Source: Casuarius casuarius (lineage: Eukaryota > Chordata > Aves > Casuariiformes > Casuariidae). Taken from it: DNA of 64,000 nucleotides. Positions 1 to 11,929 of this stretch are shown here, one piece after another (position 1 is the first letter of the stretch; every line of letters starts with the position of its first letter). Location: NCBI GenBank assembly GCA_003342895.1, contig PTFA01000415.1:1-64000 (forward strand). Reading direction: 5' to 3'. Under the pieces are notes generated by a model that did no database searches, had not been told where the DNA came from, and worked only from the letters and a program-made list of their open reading frames with translations. The position numbers and the translations under genes are program-made.

Positions 1-110
1 TTCAGCGCAGGCTCGGTGTGTCCTGGGTGGTCGCAGGGAGACCATTTCAGGGGTCGCAGCAGCTCAGTCCTGTTCCCGCCGGGAACAGATGGCTTGTTCG
101 GGGTTATGGT
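1..110. other. CpG-rich edge of the window
   Basis: Seven CpG dinucleotides occur in the first 110 bases, in a GC-rich context that ends abruptly in AT-rich DNA with few CpGs. This looks like the shore of a CpG island or the end of a GC-rich exon lying mostly to the left of the window. No splice site or start codon can be fixed here, so no gene is called. Confidence 0.35.
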
Positions 111-767
111 TTGCTTGCACCTTATGTACCAAGAAATGTTTAAGGCAAAAGTTGACTCATCTGTTCGCCACAGTGAATATATCCTTAAATCTCTTTTGTG
201 TTTCTTCTTTAATTAATAATTTCTCTGTTTGTATGCAAACTTTCCTTTCACCCTTTCTTTTGAGATTTACATCTGTGGTCCTCTACCAATTCAGCTGCCT
301 GTTTAAATATCTTTTTTTCTCTGGCTGATTTAATTGCTTTGAAAATCTGACTGGCAAGTTTTTTGAAGACAATAATGCTTAATTAAACCTTCTAATTAAA
401 AATTATAATCCATCCTTCTGATTCATTATGCAGTGTAATTCTTGAATAATGTGCTGAATAACCTAGGTGTTAGAAAGAAATTATTGAATACTGATGTCTG
501 GTCTTGTTCTATGGAAACAAGTCAGTTTGTTCATAGAAGTGTCATGTCTAGATATCTAGTAAAGTCGAACTTCACCATAGCGGTGAGTATACATTATCAA
601 TTCTTATTGCTGTTATAAAATATAGGCTTCGACAGTGTATTATCGTGTGTTTCAAGTATGCGCTATCAAGTCAAGCCACAAGTAATTTTTTTGCTGATTT
701 TGCTATGTAGATTCCAGGGGTTGGTAGTGAAAGTTCTTAAGCAACCACTCAAGAGACCATGATGTGT
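111..767. other. AT-rich non-coding stretch
   Basis: No exon-like block or repeat family is recognised. Around 376-406 there are TTAATTAA/CTAATTAA motifs of the kind bound by homeodomain proteins, but such motifs are expected by chance in AT-rich DNA. Confidence 0.5.
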
Positions 768-793
768 GTGTGTGGGGGGGAGGGGGCAGGGGG
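763..793 (+). repeat. TG microsatellite merging into G-runs (G-quadruplex candidate)
   Basis: A short (TG)n tract passes directly into G7-A-G5-CA-G5. Splitting the G7 run as GGG-G-GGG gives four G-runs with loops of one or two bases, which satisfies the usual G-quadruplex pattern on the plus strand. Confidence 0.8.
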
Positions 794-870
794 CATGGAC
801 CAGAAGTTGGCCTGACAGAAGATGTTCATATAATCAGATGATCAGGGTTCATTAAAGACTGGTGTTACTT

Positions 871-1244
871 AGAATCACAGAATTATAAAAGTGGAAAGAG
901 ACCTCCATAAGTTATCTAGTCCAACCTTATGCTCAAAGCAGGTCCAGTTCAGGACCTTGACTGTTTGAGTTTTGAATATCTCCAAGGGTGGAGCCCTCTG
1001 ATCAGCCTGATCCAGCATGGATTGCCCCCATGCTAGCAATCTCCTCTTTTCCTTAAACCAAGATGGGATTTCCAGTGTTCTAATCTGTTTCGATTGCCTC
1101 TTGTCCATCCATTTGTCACCACTGAGAACTGTCTGTCTCCGTTTTTTCTACATCTTCCAATTGGATGGCTGTAGAGACTTAGCTGTCTCTTCTTAAGGCT
1201 GAGCAAACCCAATTCTCACAGCCTTCCTATGTTATGTGCTCCAT
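871..1244 (-). mobile_element. CR1 LINE, 3' fragment
   Basis: The plus strand begins AGAATCACAGAAT and continues with the characteristic reversed CR1 3' region: a 'rCCTCC...ATCTAGTCCAACC' block, then segments resembling the CR1 3' untranslated region (GCCTCTTGTCC, GTCACCACTGAGAA, a run ending near TATGTGCTCCATG). The element therefore lies on the minus strand with its 3' end at 871. It is diverged (many substitutions and small indels) and 5'-truncated, as is usual for CR1. A 77-codon open frame on the minus strand here is only the shadow of the untranslated region. Confidence 0.9.
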
Positions 1245-3962
1245 GGAAAACCCTGTCACAACTTTTATTCTAAAAAAAGGCATATTGAACAGGAAAAGTA
1301 TTTCAAAATTTAGCAGCTTTTGGCGAGTGGCATATGCTATTTTATCTTCCACATAGAGAGAACAGTAAAAACGTTCTGACAAGTGTATTGCATCTGACAT
1401 CTTGCATAGGAAACAAGACCCATTCCTGTGTATAGACCGTGGCTGTTTCTGCATTCCTGCCACCATATTGTCAGTAGATAAACTGATGGTTTGTGGGTTC
1501 TATCACTTGAAAATGTGGGAAAATGCCTGAGGGTTAATTAGTGATAAAAGTGCCCATTTTTCATCTGGACAGTTGACTAAAATGCTTGATATTCGTGTTG
1601 GTTTTAGATCCAGACTTCTCTGCAGACTTGATTAAGACTGGATCTTACTATTCCAAGCATGAGGGAAAGCAAAAAAGCAGGGAAGAAGTAGAGGGGGTTT
1701 GGGTATGACCTGGCCATGGAGAACTATGGAAGGGGAATGATTCTGGAGAGCTCATTTCTCCTGCGAATATAGAAACAGGTAAGATAAAGGTAACTGTTGC
1801 TGCAAGGGGATGATGTCTACTGTCCTCATCATTTCCTCCCACACAATCTTCTTGACCCTTCCCTTGAAAGCAACAGCAGCCAGCTTAATTCTGTAGGGCT
1901 TTGTCATTGACAAAGCAGAGAAGAGGGCAGGAGCTGTTTTCATGTGCCCTTCAGTCTGTTTTTCTAATTGACTACCTGTTTTGCTGCTACCTTGTCAACT
2001 CCGTCGTTTCTTGATGCTATTTTGTTTGTTGGTAAACTCTCATTTTCCTGAACACAGTATGTCTCAAACAGGAATAAAAAGTTTGTATCTGATTACAAAT
2101 TAACACTTCGCAGTACACAGTGTATTCAGAAAGCAAGCCCTTCTCGCATGTTTCTCTCTGGCCCCACTCCCAGTTCTTTTTCTGATTCTTTCGCTTTCTG
2201 CTCTACCTTTGTGTCTGTTCTTGTGGTATTTCATGCTCTTTCATTCACAATTAGATACACCATTATCAATAATGTTCTAACACCTGTGTGCATGATATTA
2301 GTCCTCAGAGAAACCTTTGGTGCCACATAATGCTGCTCATACTTTGCCAGTCTAATACTTTTCTTTCATGTTGCTACTGTTGTAGCTGTCTTCCTCCAAT
2401 TGCGTTTTAAGGTTGTCATGGATGAAGATAAAACCAGGTTACAAATTGCAGTGCTGGCTCTTGTACTTGTTTATACTATGGAATTCCATTCATAAAGTGA
2501 TTGATCTCTATCTTAAAACATTAGTAAGTTGAAGCTTAATGTGTTCGTAAAAGTGTTTGCAAACATGTGGCTACCTCCATTAAGATGAGCAAGTTTTGTC
2601 ATGTGCACTGCCATGTGCACTGCAAGATATTTACACTGGAACATTCTACTTCTCCTTTCAAGCTCCCTGAATCTTGCGATCATGCAAGATTTAGGTGGAT
2701 TTTTGAGTGACAGTGTAGAAAATGAAGTGTCTTCCTTCTCACTTCCTGTATCTCTTTAGATACATGATTAATTTGCCTTATGGTATGCTCTCCAGGGTAT
2801 GAAGTGACTTATTTGTATAGCAGGTTAAATGTGCTTCCAAAAAAAAGAAAAAGATAGGAAAAAATATATTTCTGACTACCAGAATTCCTATTTTGAAAAG
2901 AATATATTTTGCTGAGGGGTTTTCTTGGTGTATTTCAGCACCTCTAAGTCTGGGAGCAGTGTCTATTTTTTGCCCGTTTTATGCAGACTATAGTTGGCCA
3001 AAGCACAGCACCGCTGTGTACATGCCTTTCCATGTAGCAATTGTGATCTTAGTTTCTTTGGCAGCTGACATACAAGACATTAACTGTGTGAGGAATAAGA
3101 TCTTTCTTGTTGCCCCTCCAAAACTGTTGGACTTGAGCATTACAATTTGGCTAAGAAAGTGCATGAGAGAACATGAGATCTAAATATTGTATTGTTCTAT
3201 AGTTACGTTCCTCCAGTTAAGAACATGAGATGAAGGACATTAATCCAGTTGTGATCAGAACACTCTACTTAATCTAAAAGTATTTGATAGAGCTTTTCTG
3301 CCAGATGTAGATGATTGTGTTTTCCTCTTTTGTCATATTTACCATTAAGATAGAATGCTTTAGACCTTGTGAAATGTGTGAGATGGCTCTTCTATGGCAA
3401 TTTGTATTGAGCTTGCCATGTCAGACTTTGATTTACATGAGAAATACACTACAGTGATAATTGCTGTGGAATATCTGTCTGAAGTAGCTATAAGCACAGT
3501 CAAGGAAAAAGTTGAAGGATTATATCTAATTTCAAGCTGGTAAAATAAGGCTTATGCTATATAGTTACTTATGGACCAATATTAGAGTGTTCATAGAAAA
3601 ACTACATAGAAGAAAAATGTTTCTCCTTTCCTCTGTCAGTTCCATCTCTACCATTCTGGAATAGTCAGGTACCAATAGGAAGGACTGTAGTAGGAACTAT
3701 TAAAAAAACAGCATGGAAATCGCTTACCAGGCCTACACAATAAGGTATTTTTGTGAAACTTTGCCAATTAAGACTTAATAGAATGATCTAATTTCAGTCT
3801 TGCCATATGTCCAAAAAATCTATGTTAGGATGGTATCCAGCTACAGGCATTTTTTTTCTTTATGTGGGAGGTTCTTTTTTGTCATCACTTCAGAGCCGAT
3901 ATCACAGTACATAAAATATGAGTATTTTTTACTTATACCTCTGTAGATCAGTTTACAGGGTT
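1245..3962. other. Non-coding stretch, nothing assigned
   Basis: Several open frames of 60-96 codons occur on both strands (for example 2893-3183 plus and 1752-1943 minus). None has convincing splice sites at both ends, and two overlapping frames are open at once at 1650-1940. The segment 1640-1720 is purine-rich. I see no repeat family. Confidence 0.4.
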
Positions 3963-4075
3963 TTTGCATATATATATATGCAAATTATAAATAATATATA
4001 TATTATAAAATATAAATTAAAAGTTAAAAAATAAATTATAAAAATAAATTATTTTATATATATATATTTAAATAG
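3963..4075. repeat. AT-rich low-complexity block with 22-bp perfect palindrome
   Basis: Almost pure A/T for over 100 bases. The segment 3963-3984 is a perfect palindrome made of TTTGCA, an alternating TA core and TGCAAA. A second alternating TA run lies near 4056-4070. Such tracts extrude cruciforms and are unstable in length. Confidence 0.85.
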
Positions 4076-4202
4076 TTCCTACTATTACCCTTCTGGTACC
4101 TAACACTTCTGGAGCTCTTCCAAAAACCTGAAGTCAGAGGCGAGGAAAACTTGTCCTGAGTTCTGATCTCCTGTACTGTCTTAAGCTCTCAGTGATAAGA
4201 TC

Positions 4203-4243
4203 TAAATTATAGTATTTCTAAAAAATTATAGTATTTCTAAATT
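4203..4243. repeat. Tandem duplication of a ~19-bp unit
   Basis: The unit AATTATAGTATTTCTAAA occurs twice in direct succession with only a one- or two-base difference at the junction. It is a simple replication-slippage duplication. Confidence 0.8.
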
Positions 4244-6964
4244 AACATGGAAATCTTATTCCAAGCTACTCTATAATGGCAAGTGATCAGTATCTAGGAA
4301 GCCAAATTTAAATCAGAAAGTGTTTCTGGGTTACACTTTCTCATAAATAATATATTAAGTTGCGTGACTGCATATCTCAGAGCTCATTTTGAAGACTGGA
4401 GTCAGGAAACTGGACATAGCTCTCCTGGGAACTAGTTTGGGAATGTCTGCCAAATATGTATAGCCTGATTAATTCCAGTGGGAAACACTACACCTTTCAG
4501 AAATATATTACTGAAGCCTACTGATAGTAGCATATGGCATAGCTGATACTGCCTTAGCTATATCCAAAGAAATCAACTACAGGGGAGTTAATGAATCTTC
4601 TTTGCTTCTCTTTAAACTGGAGGCATCAGGAGACCAACACCAATTGAGAGACTGGGACTACAGACTTTCACCTTTGTGTTTACCAGATAAGAAGCTTCTG
4701 CCATGGAAGGGGAGAAAGAATTGGGAAAGAAAAGGAAGATCAGGTAAGAGAAATAGTTGCTAGTTCCTCCACAAGTACCCCTTCTCTTGGGGAAACTACT
4801 TAACATAGCCTCTGAGCACCTTCTTTCCCACCTAGTTCACCAGAAAAGCTCGATTTCATGTTAAAATAAATTATTTTCAGACATCTTTTCAATTTTTCAA
4901 CCACATGACATCCAGGAACTAAATGTGCATTTGAAATGCTTAAAAATACTAAACAATACTTTAATATTTTGAAAATGAAGTATCGATTTTTGGAAAGTTT
5001 AAAGAAAACTTATTTACTGTATTATTACTTTTCCTCTCATCTTTACTACTTTGAATCTGAAAAAATGTAGCTCAGGAAGTATTTGCCAGAAGCGTTTAGT
5101 GGCTAATATCTAAGAATAAATAAGTTTGAGGCAGTCATTAGCTGCTCACAGACAATTCCCCAATGAGGGCAAAAAAAGTTGCATTAGGAAATAAAGAGCC
5201 AATCATAACAGTTACATAATCCAATTATAAATACCTTGTGAATCTTGAGTTCATGAACTGTTTGCGTTATTTACTGATGAGCCTAATTAAAAAGATGCCT
5301 GAAGCAAAAAATGAGGGATGACAACTATTAAAACACTGTACAGTAGCCAAAAAACTGTTAAAGCTTTACTTAGCCTCCAATTCTGGAAATAGTCCTCATT
5401 TTTTAGGACTTATTATTCCAAAACAAAATTGATTATACAATTAGGTATCCTTCCTTTATTTTCTAAAAATTTGGAGTTACTGGGATTTATGATGCAATGC
5501 TACATTCCAAATGATAGTAATTTTCTGATGTGTTGACTTAGCTTAGTCAGATGGGTCACTCTGTAACCTTTGGCTTTAACCCATTTACTGTTCTTCCCCA
5601 TTAGCATATTCATATGACTATCCTTTGCAACTTCTTGATGATGTCTTTGAAATGCTTACAGTTATATACTTCATTAGTCTTCCGGGTGTGATTATCCTGC
5701 TGTTTCTGTTTAGTCCAAATCTGTGCAGGTATCATCCCCGGAGGGGAAAAGAAGAAAAAAACATTTTGCCTGTCAGTGGTCAACTACTCCATCTTTATCA
5801 CATCCTCTTCCCAAAATCCTGGAGGAACTTTGCGAACTAATGAGTGGGGCATAGTTAAACTCTCTTGCATTTAAACAGCTCTGCTATAGACATTAACCCT
5901 AGAGACAAGTACTTGAAAGCAAATAAACAAATAGCTTATTATTATATTTAATTTTTTTTTCTGGACACTGAGAGTACCATCTGAGATACTTCCTTGAACT
6001 GCTTAAAAAGTATTTAGGATTGTTTCTTTTACAGTATTTGCTATAATGTCAGATCCTTACCAACATAGCATCTCTGCTATTTAGTCTGTGTTGTAAGTAG
6101 TCTTCTGCCTATAGATATGTCACGAGTACAATAGGTAAGTGAGAGGTGGGGTTTTTTTGTTTTAAACATGCAGAAATCCATGGGCTATGTTCAAGCAGCA
6201 AGCACTAATGACATGACATTATGACAACTTTTTGTACAGACTGCACAAACTGGTCTGAGACTTCTGGTATTTCACATTTGCTGTTACAGGATCAAAGTTT
6301 CACTGCTATACTTACTGCATCTGGAAGGAATGAAACATTCAGATATGCTAAACTTGGTGCAAACATCCTTCTCCTATTCTTTTTACCAATTCAGTGTCTT
6401 CTGTTTTGTCATGCTCCAGAATGCCTTTGAATTGGAGCAATAAGGTTGAGCATAAATTTTCTTCTATTTACATATGAATTTTCTGAAATTACATATGTGG
6501 GTCATGATGCTGATCATCTTATAATGTCCAGTGGCTATCTTCAATTTCATGTAATATGGCATTTGATTCTTTTGACCAAAAAAAAATACAATTTTTCTTC
6601 TGTTCATCTTCATTACTCTCCATACCTTCTTCTGAAGTGGCATTAAAAAGTCACGTCTCCCTCATGTGCTATGGCTCTTTATCCTCCTTTTGACATTAGT
6701 TCATGGATATACAAATACCTTTTGACACAAAAGATTTGTACATCAAACCAAGCTAATATTCTGTTACTGAACAGAATATAGCGGGGATCTCTGGTTTAAC
6801 AAGTAGAGCACCCCAGATATACTCTGCAACTTATTAATTGGTAGGGGAAAAAATACGCAGAACAATATCTTCATATGTAAAATGAATTATGCTGTGTTTT
6901 ACCAGAACTAAATTTGAGCTTTCCTACAGTACGTTGATATTAAAAATAAAGGAGTAGCTATGTC
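4244..6964. other. Non-coding stretch downstream of the putative minus-strand gene
   Basis: If the block at 6965-7236 is the last exon, this stretch holds its 3' untranslated region and flank on the minus strand. Possible minus-strand poly(A) signals are AATAAA near 5453-5458 and ATTAAA near 5948, both far from the stop codon. On the plus strand, 4687-4743 is a 57-bp exon-like segment between a good acceptor (CTTTGTGTTTACCAG) and a strong donor (CAG|GTAAGAG); it contains ATG in an optimal GCCATGG context. I do not call it a gene. Confidence 0.35.
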
Positions 6965-7236
6965 TCAAAAGGTTTCCAACAGATTATCTGTAGGATAGGT
7001 CTGAAACATTTTTCTGTGGATACAGTAGGCCATTTGGCCATCGAAATGGTCCGATTCCACTGTGAAATATAGCATAACATTCAGGTTGTCTGCAGTAAAT
7101 TCTAAGTGATGCTGAAAAAAATTTAGAGCATTTGCTGTTCTTTGGATCTGTCGTCTTATGCTGTTGCATCTGCAAACAATTATGCAGTCTGCATTTTCTT
7201 TTTTTGGTGGAAATCATTGCTGCTGAATAGCCTGAA
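6965..7236 (-). CDS. Candidate terminal exon of an unidentified minus-strand gene, with in-frame TGA
   Basis: Read on the minus strand, a good acceptor (CATGTTTCCCTCCAG) is followed by two bases completing a split codon, then six codons (QAIQQQ), a TGA at 7216-7214, and 82 further open codons in the same frame ending ...PTDNLLETF and TGA at 6967-6965. The downstream part has a natural composition (for example FTADNLNVMLYF, SDHFDGQMAYCIHRKM). Its entry phase matches the exit phase of the block at 9024-9153. Possible explanations: a true early stop, a CGA-to-TGA nonsense change in a dying gene, recoding, or a real acceptor placed after the TGA (for example AATTGTTTGCAG before 7169). A different frame is also open here, which lowers confidence. 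No family recognised. Confidence 0.42.
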
Positions 7237-8707
7237 CTGGAGGGAAACATGGGCTTTACCTTGTCTGATTAGTTCTCAGAGCGAGCTTTTTTGTCTGAAC
7301 AATATATAAATATGATTATACAAAGGTATAAATATGAAGTACCTCATTAAATTAGCGTGGTAGAAGTATTTTATTGCTGACTTTGTTTTACATGGAGACT
7401 GAGTTACTTGTTCCTTTAGTAATGAGAAAGGTGATGCAACAATTCAACAATATACCTTTTGCTTTATAAAAATCTGTGCTTCTGAAGCCAATTTTCTGAA
7501 AGATGATTATGTGGCTTTGAACATTCAAATAACTTTTGTTGTTTTTGACCTGCAGTTCAACCACACCCAGAATTATTTTTTTAAAATAACAAAAATTAAC
7601 TGAGTTGCAACAACATCACCTAATGATGATTTACAACAGGAGGCAGTTTCTTCTTGGGAGAGAATCCTAGTTAGATGTTTATGTCTATTTGATACAGATA
7701 CTGGAAAATCTGAGGCCTCTCCATCCCACCTTCAGGGAATGACAGATTCTGTAGTGAGCTGTCAGGATCAGGACTGAGATCATGCAGTATCACTAACTGA
7801 GTTACACTTGAGTTGCTTTAAGTGTGTAGTCTAAGAATAATTACTAAATCATTCAGAACCACAAATCCAGTTTCATTTGCCATGTTAGGTTAGGAATGTT
7901 AAAACTTCCAGAATGTTAGGAATAAAAAATAGTTTGGAAATAGCCTCAGGCAGAGAGGAATATAGTTTGGGGCAAAGAAAATCAGATTTTTTTTTCTAGA
8001 AACTGTTCCTACCTATTGTAGTAGAAAAAGGATATTGGATTTTTTTGACTCTTGTAACTTAATCCTTTTGCTATACCTGAAGAAACTGTGGTATCTGTGG
8101 ATTCACTAATATAAGTTTCTCACCTATCCTTAGCAAGCCTATCATGCAGTGGGAAAGAAGAAAAGAAAGTATTGGTAAATGATGTACTCATTAAACTGAC
8201 AAGTTACAAAGCTGATATGTTTAATTTTTTAGTCCAGATAAATTTAGGATAAAAGGAATTAATTAGAAGACTAAGCTGTATAAGCTGTATACCTTCTTTA
8301 TATATATCACATTCAAGGCACAATTAAATTACTGAAAGTAAATACTTCCAGACACTGTCTTTCATCAGTTAGCGAGATACAGGTGGTGGCCCGTGCTGTG
8401 AGTTATTTCCCCTCTTCCTTTTAACTGATGGTGTATTCAGTTTGTAAAACTTTGATTCAGATGAATTTGGGGAGGAAGGGGGAGGTAAGGTTGCAAGATC
8501 TGTATATGAGTATACCAATCTTCTTCAAACCTGACTTTATAAAACAGTGCTGAATACTATGCTCTTGTGTTAGTCTGGTGTGGCATTGTTACCCCACTTC
8601 TATTAGCTTTGCACATTATAAAGAATAATACTGTGAGGAGAAAAGCATTTAATTTTACTGTGTTAAATGCAAACAGATTTTTGTTTTTCACTAACTATGA
8701 GGAAATC
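7237..8707. other. Putative intron and non-coding DNA
   Basis: AT-rich. A minus-strand donor-like CAAG|GTAAAG at 7260 with an acceptor at 7296 would define a 35-bp exon, but it conflicts with the stronger acceptor at 7237. Nothing else is assigned. Confidence 0.3.
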
Positions 8708-8932
8708 ATAAGAACATGAGAAAACACTTCTTTGCTGTGAGGGTGGTTAAACACAGGAACAGCTTGCCCAAAGAAGTTTACAGTTTCTCCATCCTTGGAC
8801 ATGCTCAAAACCCACCTGAACAAGGTCGTGGGCAAACTGGTGTAGCTGACCCTGCTTGAGCAGGGGGGTTGGACCAGATGCACTCTAGAGGTACCTTGCA
8901 ACCTCAACCATTCTGTGATTCTGATTCTGTGA
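8708..8932 (+). mobile_element. CR1 LINE, 3' end
   Basis: The segment reads through the last codons and 3' end of CR1 in the plus direction: CACTTCTTTGCTGTGAGG, GGTTAAACACAGGAACAG..TTGCCC, then GGGGTTGGACCAGATG, CCTTGCAACCTCAACC and the terminal ATTCTGTGATTCTGATTCTGTGA repeat. It is heavily 5'-truncated (about 225 bases) and moderately diverged. If the minus-strand gene is real, it sits in the intron between 7236 and 9024. Confidence 0.93.
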
Positions 8933-9023
8933 AATCAGAAAATGGTTGTATGGAATTAACGATTTGAAGAGCTAGTAGATTTTTGAAATCTAGTTTAGTT
9001 CCTTTGAATGCATATTTTGTTAC

Positions 9024-9153
9024 CTAGTTTCTGAAAGAGACTAGAGGCCTCTGTCGGATGTATTTCCTGCATTGACTGCAGTCTTGCACCAATGTACATG
9101 CTTAGAGAAATGTCCACATTGATTGCTCCTTCATAAAAATGTTTGTGAGAAAG
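9024..9153 (-). CDS. Candidate internal exon of the unidentified minus-strand gene
   Basis: The minus strand has an acceptor (GCATTTTCTTGAAGAAATTAG), 43 open codons from phase 0, one extra base, and a donor (ACTAG|GTAACA). The product starts LSHKHFYEGAINVDISLSMY and ends HPTEASSLFQKL, with purine-starting codons in the majority, as in real coding DNA. A stop codon lies immediately upstream of the acceptor, so the frame is limited to the block. It exits in phase 1, fitting the two-base entry of the block at 6965-7236. No family recognised; chance cannot be excluded without a homology search. Confidence 0.5.
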
Positions 9154-11929
9154 CTAATTTCTTCAAGAAAATGCTGCTTGGTTAGACAATAAATTAACCT
9201 CTTTACCTAAAGATGTGAAATTCTATAGATTTCAGTAACAAGGCTATCAGTGCAAACTTAAAATGATGTATTCAAATTGCTGTGCTGTAGACTTGGGGGA
9301 TTTGTGAAATTTGTCTTCAAAAATACTTTAGCTATGATTAATGGTTAAATTTGCTGTTTATGAAGATCTGTAGTATGAAGAAGAAACCTTATGAATAACT
9401 AAAACTCATTATTGGTCATCACAATGAGATGACTTTGTTTCAGTAGCATCATTCAGCTAAAATATTTCTGTTCAGTATTGGGGAGATAGTTGTATCTGTC
9501 TATATTCTGGCAAGCTGAATAGTTTTCCTTGGATAAGTAGTATTAACAGGTTATGGTAAAAGTGCCTTCTGTTTGCACATATGCTAATACTTCTGTATAA
9601 TACTAGTCTGTGGATCATATAAAGAACTGAATGCATGCTCTTTCCTATTGGCAGACAAAGTGTAAATCACTGCTGTTCTCTGATGTGACACTTGCTGTGC
9701 CATATGTACCAATACTGTATTCAGACATAAGAATCTCAATGTGAGCAAAATTTGAGAAATTAATGTACGTTTCTTCTTACCAATTGGCTCTAGTACATGG
9801 ACTTTCAGTAATATCCTGTTGTCATCTTGATGCTGCATTTTGTGTACAACAATACATTTTGCAAGCTTTAAGTAAATAAATCTTAAGACTTGTGTTATTA
9901 CTGATTAGCAACAGCTGTCTATTGGATTGAAAAAAAAAACCCAGAAGCATTTCATGTGAAAGGAATTTTCATACTATCAAAGCTTACACAGATAAAAGTT
10001 AGCAGCTTGATAGAGGTCACAAAATGAGTTTGAGAGAGCTGAAGGTAAATATTCAGACCTCCATTTCATCTCTGGCTGTGCCCAGAGGACACACTGAGAC
10101 CACTGGAATACAGATGAAGATGAAGCCAAGAAGAAAATGAGTCCTTTCTGTTTAGACATAGCTTAGCTACCTCTGGTGAAGATAAATGTTTACACAGAAC
10201 CTTGCGTTTAAAGGTTTTTCTTGACATTTTCCTGATATTTTTCTTTAATAGGGCATTACACAGTCATAGCAAAATGCTTTGTACACATGTTGTCATAGGG
10301 AATGTGACTGTTTTCTGTTCTCATAGCCATCTGAATTAAATATTTGATTGGATCTGGCAAAAGTAACTCATTCTTACCGAGAGGGAAAAGCTAAACTGAA
10401 TTGTTTATTTGCACATTTTTAATAAAGTGTGAAAAGTGAGACAAGTTTATAAAACATATGCCAAGACAATATATGGTTGCATAGAGTAATATTATTCATC
10501 TGTATGGTAAGTCATGTGAGACAGAATTAAATTTTCCTCATTGTTTAGTTTTGGAAAGCTAATTTTGTATCCTTAAAGTTTTTCTCTTTTTCTTCTAAGT
10601 CTATGCAAAATGTATGATACGATTGACAAGTTAATGCGGTGGCTTGACTTTGCTTTGTAAGCATTAAATTAGCCCTTGTAATTAGTGTCTGCCAGAAATA
10701 AGACCTGTGTAATATGTTCTTCACCCCAAAATATTAGTACTCTGGGATTGCTTATTGTTACCATCTTTTTATCATAATTTTCTGATCTTGTGGTGTAGCT
10801 AGGAAAAAATGCGTGAAACAAAGCATGATCCATTTGAAAACACTTCTCTGTAGAGTTAGCAGTGTATTTTTTGATATGTAGCTAATTGCTGAACATGAAC
10901 AGAGCAGCACAGCAGACAGCCCTTCAAAGTTTGTTTTTCTGTAAAATATTAAATCTGGTACCTTTTGAAGTGTAATTTCTTTTTTCTTTCTGAGAATTTA
11001 ACACTTAAGGTTTTCAGAAGTTTTAACTAAAAACTTGTTTTTTTACTATTCCTGGATTAATATATTTTATTGTAATACAATTATACCAATAGACAAAATA
11101 ACAGAATAGCATACCCAGTTTTTAACCAGAACAAGGGTTATGCTCAAATACTTTGAAAAGCATAATGAAGGATTACATTTATACATGGTCATGAAATTAT
11201 CCTTTTAAAATTATTAGTAGGACAGGCGATATTAAAACCTAACCTGTGCAAAGAATGTGTGAACAGTCAAACTAAGCTGTCCGTTTTTGTAACGCTGGCT
11301 CTTGCACGAGACTTGTCCTGCATTTGTCTGTGTCCATCAGGTAACTGAAACTTAAGTCCAGAGAGAGATTCTTTTCTTATCAATAAAAATTGTTGGGTGT
11401 GCAATTCTGGAAGTCATCAGCTTTCATGATCCTTAAAGTGTGTATGGTTCAGGATAGGATTCTCAAGACATTTTAGTGGAAGTACCTCATCAGTTATCAC
11501 ATCTGTCAGATCTACCAGATATAAGCAGAAAACCTGGAGCAGAGAAGGAGAAAGTCACCCAGAGCAGATGCTCTGACTTACTCCCAGTTATCTTTAATAA
11601 AAGTAACAGAAATGTAGCTCTAAAAATTCTCTAGTCTACGCCATTACTGGCCCAAGCTTGGAATTACTAAATCTGTCTTTCACTTACCATTTGTCTGAAC
11701 ATGGATATCAAATGTCAAAACAGCAGATTAAGGCATTTTTATGACTTTTGTTCTCTTTAATTTTCCTATTGTATTGCTTAATTTGTATGTGCCTTCTGTA
11801 TGACTAGCTTCTTTTGCTGTAGTCATCTGAGGACACATCACTACTTTATATATTTTATAAAAATGCTAAATGCAAAGTTGTCTTATTACAGTCATAATTC
11901 TGTAAGAATCAGAAGGAAAAACAATACAC
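9154..11929. other. Putative intronic DNA with ambiguous exon-like blocks
   Basis: Two minus-strand blocks look exon-like but do not join in phase with their neighbours: 9988-10102, after a very strong acceptor (CTTCATCTTCATCTGTATTCCAG), and a frame open across 9584-9900. A very strong pyrimidine-tract acceptor also lies at 9919. They may be chance or may mean that my exon chain is incomplete here. Confidence 0.3.

Noticed and set aside
1752..1943. Minus-strand 63-codon frame (contains AAVAFKGRVKKIVWEEMM) as an exon
   Set aside because: Protein-like, but no credible donor follows in phase, and a second frame is open across the same bases.
6061..6108. 48-bp minus-strand block with a good donor (TTG|GTAAGG)
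   Set aside because: It lies downstream of the stop codon of the presumed last exon and has no partner in phase.
9584..9900. Minus-strand open frame of about 100 codons as an exon
   Set aside because: The upstream acceptor is weak, an internal donor (TTG|GTAAGA) gives the wrong phase, and no good donor closes the long form.
9988..10102. Minus-strand block after a very strong acceptor as an exon
   Set aside because: Its exit phase (1 or 2) does not fit the next good block at 9024-9153, and the only other nearby frame contains a stop.
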